The notes beneath the pieces are model-generated. The model searched no databases. It saw only the letters and a list, made by a program, of their open reading frames with translations, and was not told the DNA's origin. Position numbers and translations under genes: made by a program. A stretch of DNA of 15,633 nt. It comes from an uncultured Clostridia bacterium. GTDB lineage: Bacteria > Bacillota > Clostridia > Oscillospirales > Butyricicoccaceae. The stretch lies in assembly GCA_910586575.1 (NCBI GenBank), contig CAJUJQ010000074.1, forward strand, positions 1 through 15,633. Reading direction: 5' to 3'. Positions 1-5,425 of the stretch are shown in pieces; the stretch's first letter is position 1; every line of letters begins with the position of its first letter.

Positions 1-250
1 TACTTGTTGATAACTCTGTGTAAAGTGTGGATAAGTTTGTTCATAAGTGATGGTTTTTATATTTCAATCTGTAATATGATTTAATTGTATTACAATCAGG
101 ATATCTTATTTTAAAGATTATGCACAGCCTGTGGATAATTTCTGTGGAAAACTCCAACCACAACAGATATGGTAAAACCGGAGGCAAGCTCCGGTTTCAC
201 CACAAGCGCTGGCAGCAGACAGCCGCCAGGCACAAAAATTTTCCACAGGC
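1..250. other. DnaA-box cluster with AT-rich segment; candidate oriC or mnmG-side origin region
   Basis: Three sites fit the DnaA box TTATNCACA exactly: 26-34 and 130-138 (both TGTGGATAA, bottom-strand orientation) and 118-126 (TTATGCACA, top strand). Four more differ at one position: 5-13, 38-46, 143-151 and 239-247. Several start 12-13 or 21 bp apart. Bases 48-120 between the two groups are very AT-rich, could be an unwinding element, and contain a TGTAATA/TATTACA inverted repeat (70-76, 88-94). No convincing gene lies in 1-312. In many bacteria DnaA boxes lie beside dnaA or beside mnmG (gidA). Here they follow the 3' end of mnmE, so an mnmG-side cluster is plausible. dnaA itself is not in the window. 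Confidence 0.72.
171..201. repeat. Hairpin downstream of mnmE
   Basis: Bases 175-183 (AAACCGGAG) pair perfectly with 189-197 across a 5-nt loop, and GGT/ACC outside extends the stem to 12 pairs with one mismatch. It lies 112 bp past the mnmE stop in the direction of transcription. No T-tract follows on either strand, so it is not a textbook intrinsic terminator. It may still end or protect the operon message. Confidence 0.45.
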
Positions 251-300
251 TAGTGCTCCATCCGGCGAAAAATCCCTCGTCACTGGGCGCACTTCCGATT
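250..300 (+). repeat. Partial copy of the yidC-yidD inverted-repeat element
   Basis: Bases 250-266 (CTAGTGCTCCATCCGGC) are identical to the reverse complement of 3960-3976, one end of the 163-bp inverted repeat between yidD and yidC. After one mismatch a further AAAAATC matches. Weaker similarity (CTCGT, TGGGC and TTCCG in the same order) continues to about 295. No opposite arm is visible, so this is a half or decayed copy. The right limit is approximate. Confidence 0.6.
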
Positions 301-312
301 ATCAAACAAGGC

Positions 313-1677
313 CTACTTGCCGACGCAGAAATTCTCGAAAATTTTATTCACAATATCGTCGGTCACATTCTGCCCGGTAATCTCGCCAAGGGCGGCAATT
401 GCGCCTTCCGCGTCCATAATCACCGCGTCATACGTCATGCCGGACTGTGCCCCGAACAGTGCCTCCTCACAGCGGGAAGCCGCCCGGGCCAGCGCCGCTG
501 CCTGGCGTGCGTTGGTAATCATTTCGCCGTCGAATGCGGCGGTATCCAGCCCCAGCAGATGGGGAATCAGCTCGGTCAGACGGTCAATGCCCTCCCCGGT
601 CTTGGCTGAAATCGGGAGAACATGCTGAAAATAGCGGGTGATATGCTCCAAATCGACCGCGCTCGGCAGGTCGCTCTTGTTGACCACCGCAATCGAGGTG
701 CGGCCGGTCGCCCGCGCCATGACCATCAAGTCATCGTCGGTCAACGGCTCGGAGGAGTCAAAAACCGCAAGAATTATGCTTGCCGAGGACGCCGTGCGTA
801 ACGCACGGTCAATCCCCTCCTTTTCGACCGGGTCTACCGTATTGCGGATGCCCGCTGTGTCGGAGACGCGCAGCAGCACCGGGCCAAGCCGCACCGTTTC
901 TTCAATGATATCGCGGGTCGTACCCGGCATTTCGGTAACGATGGCGCGGTCGCGGCCAAGCAAGGTATTGAGCAGCGTAGACTTGCCGGTGTTGGGCTTG
1001 CCAAGAATCACGCAGGGCACGCCCTCATGCATGATGCGCCCACGCTCATAGCTTTCCGCGAGGCGGTAAAGGATTGCCGCCGCGCGGTGGATCACCTCCT
1101 GCGCATTCTCGAACAGGAACGGGTCGATCTCCTCATCAGGGTAATCAATCACCGCGTGGAAGTGGGCGACCATTTCGACCAGCTCGTCCCGCACCTGGCG
1201 GATGCGCGAACCAACCGCGCCCATCAGCTGGGCGGCGGCGTTCTGGGCGGCTTCGGCGGTACGGGACGCAATCAAGTCGTTGACTGCCTCCGCGGCGGCA
1301 AGGTCGAGCTTACCGTTCAAAAAGGCACGCTTGGTGAACTCCCCCGCTTCCGCTTGGCGCACGCCGAGCCGGTACAGGGCATTCATAATTTCCAGCAACA
1401 CCGCCGGGGAGCCGTGGCACTGCAATTCCGCCATATTTTCCCCCGTGCTGCTGCGTGGGGCGTTCATATGCACGGCAAAGCAGCAATCAAGCGGCGCGCC
1501 TTCCTCTAAACGGATTTGGCCATAGGTGAGATAATTTGCCGGTATTTCCGAAAGCTTGCCCCCGGAGGCCGGCTGAAAGACCGCGTCCACCGCCTCTGCC
1601 GCGCGCGCGCCCGACAAACGGATAATCCCGATCGGGCCTCCGGCAGTGGCGATTGCGGCGATGGTGTCATTGCTCAT
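313..1677 (-). CDS. mnmE: tRNA uridine-5-carboxymethylaminomethyl(34) GTPase MnmE
   Basis: 454 aa, a normal MnmE length. With MnmG this GTPase modifies the wobble uridine of certain tRNAs, using a one-carbon unit from tetrahydrofolate. The N-terminal folate-binding domain spans about 1-118. The helical domain is split around an inserted G domain: P-loop GKPNTGKS at 226-233, TTRD at 253-256, DTAG at 273-276, NKSD at 333-336 and SAK at 357-359. The protein ends in the diagnostic CVGK with Cys451. The ATG at 1677 gives the usual start (MSNDTIAAIATA). A longer frame starts with TTG at 1737 inside jag but adds 20 residues unlike the family. The jag stop lies 10 bp upstream and no strong ribosome binding site is visible, so translational coupling is likely. 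Its usual partner mnmG would lie left of the window if present. Confidence 0.97.
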   Translation of the reverse strand: MSNDTIAAIATAGGPIGIIRLSGARAAEAVDAVFQPASGGKLSEIPANYLTYGQIRLEEGAPLDCCFAVHMNAPRSSTGENMAELQCHGSPAVLLEIMNALYRLGVRQAEAGEFTKRAFLNGKLDLAAAEAVNDLIASRTAEAAQNAAAQLMGAVGSRIRQVRDELVEMVAHFHAVIDYPDEEIDPFLFENAQEVIHRAAAILYRLAESYERGRIMHEGVPCVILGKPNTGKSTLLNTLLGRDRAIVTEMPGTTRDIIEETVRLGPVLLRVSDTAGIRNTVDPVEKEGIDRALRTASSASIILAVFDSSEPLTDDDLMVMARATGRTSIAVVNKSDLPSAVDLEHITRYFQHVLPISAKTGEGIDRLTELIPHLLGLDTAAFDGEMITNARQAAALARAASRCEEALFGAQSGMTYDAVIMDAEGAIAALGEITGQNVTDDIVNKIFENFCVGK

Positions 1678-1687
1678 AGACGTGCGG

Positions 1688-2734
1688 TCAGCGGTTCCCG
1701 CGCGGACGGTAGCCCCGGCGCGCGCCCTCCGGTGCAATCACGACGCGGCGTCCAGGCTCGGAACCGGTCGAATAAGTGGTGACGCCCGCGTAATCCTGCA
1801 AGGTCGAATGGATGATGCGGCGTTCATAGGGGTTCATCGGCTCAAGCACCATCGGCTTGCGGTACTGCACCGCTTTGCCTGCCATTTTGCGCGCAAGGCG
1901 CTCCAGGCTTTCGGCGCGCTTGACACGATAATTTTCGGTGTCGATGGACAGCCGGACATGTTCTTCGGTCACCCGGCTCATCACGAGCGAGGTCAGGTAC
2001 TGGATGGCGTCGAGCGTGTCGCCGCGGCGGCCGATCACCGGGCCCATGTCCTCACCGATGATTTCCAGCCGAAGCTGGTCGGCAATCAGCTGCTCACGCA
2101 CCTGCACTTCCGCCTTGACGCCCATCTGTTCAAGCAGACCGGAAATAAATCGGATGGCTTCGGCGGTAACCTTTTCCATCGCCTCCGGGCTGACCGGGAT
2201 GACCGGCTTTTCCTCACGGGGCTGGGAAACGCGGGGCGGGCGCGGCTCACGGCGCGGGCGCTCCCGGTCATATCCGCCGCGGCGCGGACGCTCCCGGTCA
2301 TAGCGCTGCTGGGGCTTGTCCTGCTTCTGCTCCTCCCTGGGGGGCGCGGCCTTGACAAGATGCGGCGTCGTGAGACGGGGATCCGCCGGGTCGATATGGG
2401 ACAGGCGCGCGGGGCGCTCCGGTTCAGCCTTGGCTTCCGGCTTCGGGGCGGGGCGCGGCTTGCGCTCCGGGCGCGGGGATTCCACAGGTTTAGGTGCTTC
2501 CGCCCTGTGCGCTGCCGGGGCAGGCTTGGGCGCTCCCGGCTTCGGGACGGGCGCATCAGGAACCTCATAGGTGACGCGGACGCGCGCGGGCGACGCGCCG
2601 AAACCAAAGAGGCCCTTTTTGCCGTTATCGAGCACTTCGACGGAAACATCATCACGTTCGAGGCCCAGCTGCATCAGTGCCTTTTCAATAGCAGCGTCGC
2701 GGTTGACGCCGGTTGCTTCGATACTTTTCTGCAT
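1688..2734 (-). CDS. jag: RNA-binding protein Jag/KhpB (Jag-N, KH and R3H domains)
   Basis: 348 aa, long for the family (about 200-250 in many Bacillota). The Jag-N domain spans about 1-56, with the KKGLFGFG motif at 39-46. A Pro/Arg/Lys/Glu-rich, probably disordered linker covers about 57-180 and contains YDRERPRR twice (145-152, 155-162). A KH domain follows (about 185-265) with the GPVIGRRGDTL loop at 231-241, then an R3H domain (about 272-336) and a basic tail. The family binds RNA and in streptococci and lactobacilli influences cell-wall synthesis and cell size. The ATG at 2734 is preceded by AAGGAGG overlapping the yidC stop, 4 bp away, so the two are coupled. An upstream 30-residue extension in the same frame overlaps yidC and is rejected. 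The linker coding DNA is strongly G-rich on the plus strand. Confidence 0.95.
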   Translation of the reverse strand: MQKSIEATGVNRDAAIEKALMQLGLERDDVSVEVLDNGKKGLFGFGASPARVRVTYEVPDAPVPKPGAPKPAPAAHRAEAPKPVESPRPERKPRPAPKPEAKAEPERPARLSHIDPADPRLTTPHLVKAAPPREEQKQDKPQQRYDRERPRRGGYDRERPRREPRPPRVSQPREEKPVIPVSPEAMEKVTAEAIRFISGLLEQMGVKAEVQVREQLIADQLRLEIIGEDMGPVIGRRGDTLDAIQYLTSLVMSRVTEEHVRLSIDTENYRVKRAESLERLARKMAGKAVQYRKPMVLEPMNPYERRIIHSTLQDYAGVTTYSTGSEPGRRVVIAPEGARRGYRPRGNR

Positions 2735-2738
2735 ACGG

Positions 2739-3647
2739 TTAAGCCTCCTTATTTTTCTTTTTCTTCTTTTTGTCGGTTTCAAGCTCAGGGTTTTTGCTTT
2801 CCTGGTGCTTAATAAACTTGCCAAGCAGGAACTCCTGGACGACCATCAGGACGTTGTTGGTAATCCAGTAAATGCCAACGGAAGCGGGCAGGATAAAACC
2901 GAAATAAACCGACATCAGCGGCATGACATAAAGCACGGTTTTCATCGAACCCTGAATCTGGGTGCCCTGCATTTTCTGGGTCAGGAAGGACGACAGGAAG
3001 GCAGTCAGGCCGGACACAATCGGGATCACCCACAGAATGGAAGGATTGGTAAAGCTGGGCTGCTGGGCAAGGTTCAGGCCGAAAAAATTAAAGTCGATGT
3101 TGACGAGGTAATTTGCAATATTGTCGGAAAGCTTCGCGATTTCAGGCATCAGCTCACCCGACGCGTCAAAGAACTGGCCAAGCCGCTCCGAAATAATAAT
3201 CTGTACGGTATACGGATTTTCGGCGGCGAGATCCACGCCGACCGCCTGCGCGAGCAGGGGGATGTCGTGGCCTTTCTCAAGGAAACCCATCATATAAGTC
3301 AGGGGCTTCTGCACGGCGTAGTACAGGCCGAACATAATCGGCAGCGGGAGGAAGGAGGGCAGGCAGCCGCTCATAGGGCTGACGCCTTCGCGCTCATAGA
3401 GCTTTGTCATTTCCTCATTGAGCTTAACGCGGTTATTGGCGTATTGTTTTTGCAGTTTGTTGAGCTTTTCCTGGAGCTTGCTCATTTTCGCCATACTTTT
3501 TTTGCTTTTATAGCTAAATGGCAGCAGGATCAGCTTCGCGATGGTCGCAAAGATAATGATCGCAAAGCCGTAGTTATGAACCATGTTGTAGATCCACATC
3601 AGCAGCAAGCCGAAGGGCCGGACGATCAAGGTGTCAAAAATACCCAT
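2739..3647 (-). CDS. yidC: Membrane protein insertase YidC/OxaA/SpoIIIJ family
   Basis: 302 aa insertase that places membrane proteins into the cytoplasmic membrane, alone or with SecYEG. Hydrophobic segments lie near 12-43, 100-121, 204-225 and 236-275. A charged coiled-coil-like cytoplasmic loop spans about 46-90, and a lysine-rich tail (six consecutive K at 293-298) probably contacts ribosomes. The hydrophilic-groove arginine of the family aligns with Lys38 (IAKLILLPF), a conservative change. No lipobox cysteine is seen near the N terminus. A loop of about 70 residues (about 125-195) between the second and third hydrophobic segments is longer than I expect for short Gram-positive members. 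The ATG at 3647 follows AAGGAG. The gap to yidD is an unusual 372 bp filled with repeats. Confidence 0.96.
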   Translation of the reverse strand: MGIFDTLIVRPFGLLLMWIYNMVHNYGFAIIIFATIAKLILLPFSYKSKKSMAKMSKLQEKLNKLQKQYANNRVKLNEEMTKLYEREGVSPMSGCLPSFLPLPIMFGLYYAVQKPLTYMMGFLEKGHDIPLLAQAVGVDLAAENPYTVQIIISERLGQFFDASGELMPEIAKLSDNIANYLVNIDFNFFGLNLAQQPSFTNPSILWVIPIVSGLTAFLSSFLTQKMQGTQIQGSMKTVLYVMPLMSVYFGFILPASVGIYWITNNVLMVVQEFLLGKFIKHQESKNPELETDKKKKKKNKEA

Positions 3648-3718
3648 ATTCTGGTACTCCTTGGACAGATGGTAGGCGGCAGCGCTCCTTGCCGGAGAGG
3701 CGTCTTATGCAGACAGCA

Positions 3719-3739
3719 CCAGAGGGCGCTGCCCTTTGG
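3719..3739. repeat. Short extragenic hairpin CCAGAGGGC/GCCCTTTGG
   Basis: CCAGAGGGC (3719-3727) pairs with GCCCTTTGG (3731-3739) around GCT, nine pairs with one G-T wobble. A second small A/T hairpin follows at 3747-3767. From memory, similar palindromes are scattered between genes in several Clostridia. That is recollection, not something checked here, and only one copy is in the window. Confidence 0.4.
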
Positions 3740-3813
3740 ACTCCCGCATTTTTTTCGAGAAAAAATGGAGTAAAAGCTTCATTTCGCCTGCGGGCGGGAC
3801 GAAGGAATCAAAA

Positions 3814-3976
3814 CTAGTGCCCCATCCAGTCAGAAAGCGGACTTGGGCTTGGAGCGGGATTTTCGCAGGGCAAGGCAGAGGACGCAGGCGGGCTGACGCC
3901 CGTCAAGGACGATAACGTAGCCATGCGGAAATCCAGCCCAAGAACGAGTTTGATTTTTGGCCGGATGGAGCACTAG
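3814..3976. repeat. 163-bp imperfect inverted repeat (foldback/MITE-like element)
   Basis: The ends are CTAGTGCCCCATCCAGTC (3814-3831) and, inverted, CTAGTGCTCCATCCGGCC (3959-3976), which match at 15 of 18 positions. Similarity continues inward in both arms: CTTGGGCTTGG with CTTGGGCTGG, then GATTTTCGCAGGGCAA with GATTTCCGCATGGCTA. The centre holds a CGGGC/GCCCG hairpin at about 3889-3902. Thus nearly the whole segment can fold back on itself. It encodes nothing recognisable. A partial copy lies at 250-300, so it belongs to a repeat family. The ends begin and finish in CTAG, but no separate target duplication is clear. Confidence 0.65.
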
Positions 3977-4019
3977 ATGCTTGTTTTTAATGACAAGATT
4001 CATATTGCTCGCTGCCGCT

Positions 4020-4235
4020 TCAAGGTACAGGGTCATAAGGCCCTTTCCAATGATAAAATGGCTGGCACCGGCAAATCCGTTTGATTGCCAGCCAGCCTCC
4101 CCGCAGCGCGCCATACTTATCGATTGCTTCCAGCGCGTACTGGGAACACGTCGGTATGTACCGACAGGCCGGGGGCGTGAGCGGCGAAATACGCCGCCGG
4201 TAGAAGCGGATAAGCCAAAGAAGAAAGCGTTTCAC
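4020..4235 (-). CDS. yidD: Membrane protein insertion efficiency factor YidD
   Basis: 71 aa, a typical length for this small peripheral membrane protein, which assists YidC-dependent insertion. The family core is plain: an N-terminal amphipathic segment (FLLWLIRFYRRRISPL, 4-19), then CRYIPTCSQYALEAIDKYG (24-42) with its paired cysteines, a GGWLAIKRICRCQPF stretch and a C-terminal GPYDPVP. The start codon is GTG at 4235. It overlaps the rnpA stop as GTGA, so translation is probably coupled to rnpA. This conserved rnpA-yidD-yidC order supports the assignment. About 370 bp of repeat-bearing DNA separate it from yidC. Confidence 0.97.
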   Translation of the reverse strand: MKRFLLWLIRFYRRRISPLTPPACRYIPTCSQYALEAIDKYGALRGGWLAIKRICRCQPFYHWKGPYDPVP

Positions 4236-4585
4236 GGTTTCCCCTCCCCACGCAGCAGGCCGGCCGAGCGGAACGCCTTGCGCATGGAGGCGGTTACCTC
4301 CTGCGTTTTCGCGGTCACGCAGGCGCTTCTGGCAACCATAACCACGTCATACCCCGGCAGCAGCTCGGGCTGAAGCGCGCGCCAGGACTCCCTGAGCAAA
4401 CGCTTGACGCGGCTCCGGGTGACAGCGCAGCCAAGCTTGGTGCTGACAGTCAATCCGGTACGACTGTAGGGCCTGCCATTTCTGCGGACATAAACCGCGA
4501 CATGGCGGGAAGCCGCCGATTTACCGCGACGGTACAACCGGCGGAACTCGAAATTTTGTTTCAGTGTATTTTTCACATGGCTCAC
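4232..4585 (-). CDS. rnpA: Ribonuclease P protein component
   Basis: 117 aa, normal length. The basic protein subunit of RNase P helps the catalytic RNA bind and cleave the 5' leader of precursor tRNAs. Visible family features are the N-terminal FRRLYRRGKSA (14-24), the KLGCAVTRSRVKRLLRE core (about 50-66) corresponding to the RNR helix, and the LLPGYDVVMVARS strand. In the common form of that core an Asn stands where Ser occurs here (R-N-x-x-K-R versus R-S-R-V-K-R). The start is uncertain: GTG at 4585 gives MSHVKNTL, while GTG at 4576 gives MKNTL and has a GGTGAG sequence just upstream. The gene overlaps yidD by 4 bp and lies 325 bp after rpmH, a wide gap for this pair. Confidence 0.95.
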   Translation of the reverse strand: MSHVKNTLKQNFEFRRLYRRGKSAASRHVAVYVRRNGRPYSRTGLTVSTKLGCAVTRSRVKRLLRESWRALQPELLPGYDVVMVARSACVTAKTQEVTASMRKAFRSAGLLRGEGKP

Positions 4586-4910
4586 CGTTCCAAAATAGAA
4601 AAGGTTGCAAGAGAGGCCGCCTCCCAGGTGCCCGAAGGAAAGAAAACCTCAAATGCGCCGCGGCAAAAGCTCTTTCATCCACGGCAAAAGCGCAGCTATT
4701 ATCATACCCGGCTGCACCCTGAATCATACCCGGGGTGGCACTTGGCAACATCCCGCTGCCCGTTATGCCAAAAGGCAAAGCGGGAATCCCGCCAATCGCA
4801 AAGACCGCCGGAAAACCAATGGCAGAACGACGCCATCCATTTCCCGGCGGAACGTTACCGCTCTTAATATGCGTGCCTTCACAGGCCGGCGCGCAGCGCA
4901 CAGATCCCCC
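4586..4910. other. Structured spacer between rpmH and rnpA
   Basis: No credible gene is seen in these 325 bp. Read as minus-strand RNA, a strong hairpin can form at 4850-4805 (CCGCCGG arms, with an inner ATGGC/GCCAT stem) and is followed by a short, weak U-run. Downstream, 4785-4779 (UCCCGCU) can pair either with 4792-4787 or with 4757-4751, so two folds are mutually exclusive. Two short direct repeats also occur: CGGCAAAAGC at 4661 and 4682, and ATCATACCCGG at 4701 and 4723. An open frame at 4901-4521 runs into rnpA in another frame and shows no family features. Confidence 0.5.
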
Positions 4911-5045
4911 TTAGTGGGACAGTCTGTTGCGGCCCTTTGCACGACGGCGCGCAAGCACCTTGCGGCCATTGCTGGTAGACATTCTTTTGCGGAAGCCATG
5001 CTCCTTGGAGCGCTGGCGTTTCTTCGGCTGATAAGTTCTAAGCAT
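4911..5045 (-). CDS. rpmH: 50S ribosomal protein L34
   Basis: 44 aa, the standard L34 length, translated directly from the sequence: it begins MLRTYQPKKRQRSKEHGF and continues with RKRMSTSNGRKVLARRRAKG before ending RNRLSH. This is the very basic L34 signature, a late-assembling protein of the large ribosomal subunit. The ATG at 5045 is preceded by AGGAGG with good spacing. It is the first gene of the minus-strand cluster and is served by the promoter at about 5173-5201. In many bacteria dnaA lies just upstream of rpmH, transcribed divergently. Here that place is taken by gluQ. Confidence 0.98.
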   Translation of the reverse strand: MLRTYQPKKRQRSKEHGFRKRMSTSNGRKVLARRRAKGRNRLSH

Positions 5046-5172
5046 TTCTCTGCACCTCCTTCATTCGTTCGTTGTCCGGATGGGCACCGGCAAATGCCTG
5101 TGCGTGCTCCATAGGCATTCGCCGCTGCCTGTCCGGCTGTTTCGCCTGCCATTGCATTAGAATACATATTAT

Positions 5173-5201
5173 ATTATGATGGATTTTGCGATAATTGTCA
5201 A
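5173..5201 (-). promoter_or_regulatory. Sigma-A-type promoter for the rpmH cluster
   Basis: On the minus strand the -35 element is a perfect TTGACA (5201-5196). After exactly 17 bp comes CATAAT (5178-5173), five of six matches to TATAAT. Transcription would start near 5166, giving a leader of about 120 nt before rpmH. Confidence 0.75.
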
Positions 5202-5268
5202 GATGGAAATATAATATCTTTGGAAAAAAACGGGCTGTTTACCGGCTTTTTTCTCCTTTCCCGTTTTC

Positions 5269-5284
5269 CCCGTTCCGGAACGGG
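5269..5284. promoter_or_regulatory. 16-bp perfect palindrome at the gluQ promoter, operator candidate
   Basis: CCCGTTCCGGAACGGG is its own reverse complement. It covers the position where the -35 element of the gluQ promoter would sit (5273-5278), so a bound protein would control that promoter. The element could also form a hairpin in RNA, but it lies upstream of both predicted transcription starts. I do not recognise the binding protein. Confidence 0.5.
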
Positions 5285-5292
5285 CGGTTTTA

Positions 5293-5301
5293 TGGTATAA
5301 T
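5293..5301 (+). promoter_or_regulatory. Extended -10 promoter for gluQ-glpK and the following genes
   Basis: TGGTATAAT is a perfect -10 hexamer (5296-5301) with the TG extension. The -35 position (TTCCGG) is poor, typical for extended -10 promoters, and is part of a palindrome. The start would be near 5308, about 118 nt before the gluQ ATG. Confidence 0.7.
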
Positions 5302-5425
5302 AGACTTGTTCAAAAGCGGCATGCTTTCCCCGAGGAAACCCCTGGAAAATTCAGGCGCTGCCGCCCAAACCGTGACACTTTGCGGACAACTGTTCGACCT
5401 GCCTATAGAAAGGACTGAATTCCCA

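Larger units (their letters stand above)
3648..4019. other. Repeat-bearing spacer between yidD and yidC
   Basis: These 372 bp contain no credible gene. In order they hold the yidC ribosome binding site, a CCAGAGGGC hairpin (3719-3739), an A/T hairpin (CATTTTTT at 3747-3754 with AAAAAATG at 3760-3767) and the 163-bp imperfect inverted repeat (3814-3976). An open frame from 4114 down to 3830 runs across the inverted repeat and into yidD antisense sequence, and has no ribosome binding site or family resemblance. yidD and yidC are usually much closer, so these sequences look inserted into the operon. Confidence 0.7.
5046..5425. other. Divergent regulatory region between rpmH and gluQ
   Basis: This 380-bp region separates the two divergent transcripts. 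It holds the rpmH promoter (5173-5201) with a GC-rich leader of about 120 nt, an AT-rich stretch at about 5157-5220, the 16-bp palindrome at 5269-5284, and the gluQ extended -10 promoter (5293-5301) with a leader of about 120 nt. No DnaA box matching TTATNCACA was found here, although this is where rpmH commonly borders the origin and dnaA. An in-frame extension of gluQ to 5195 crosses the promoter and is not accepted as coding. Confidence 0.7.

Noticed and set aside
171..201. Hairpin as the intrinsic terminator of mnmE
   Set aside because: The stem is good but no T-tract follows on either strand, so it is listed only as a hairpin.
120..609. Plus-strand open frames across the DnaA-box region and the 3' end of mnmE
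   Set aside because: They run over DnaA boxes and antisense to a certain mnmE, have no ribosome binding site and show no family features.
1678..1737. Longer mnmE starting with TTG at 1737
   Set aside because: The 20 extra residues are Arg-rich, overlap jag and are unlike the conserved MnmE N terminus.
2735..2824. Longer jag reaching into yidC
   Set aside because: The ATG at 2734 has AAGGAGG and begins the recognisable Jag-N domain. The extension merely reads yidC in another frame.
3830..4114. 94-aa minus-strand frame through the inverted repeat and yidD
   Set aside because: It has no ribosome binding site, covers the repeat element and overlaps yidD in a different frame.
4521..4901. 126-aa minus-strand frame between rpmH and rnpA
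   Set aside because: It overlaps the first part of rnpA in another frame and has low-complexity composition without a ribosome binding site. The RNA structure is a better reading of this spacer.
5195..5425. 77-residue N-terminal extension of gluQ
   Set aside because: It would be translated from upstream of the predicted promoter, crosses the -10 element and has no synthetase similarity.
5046..5425. Origin of replication at the usual rpmH-dnaA site
   Set aside because: No TTATNCACA boxes were found, dnaA is absent and the base bias on both sides is the reverse of that expected for an origin here.
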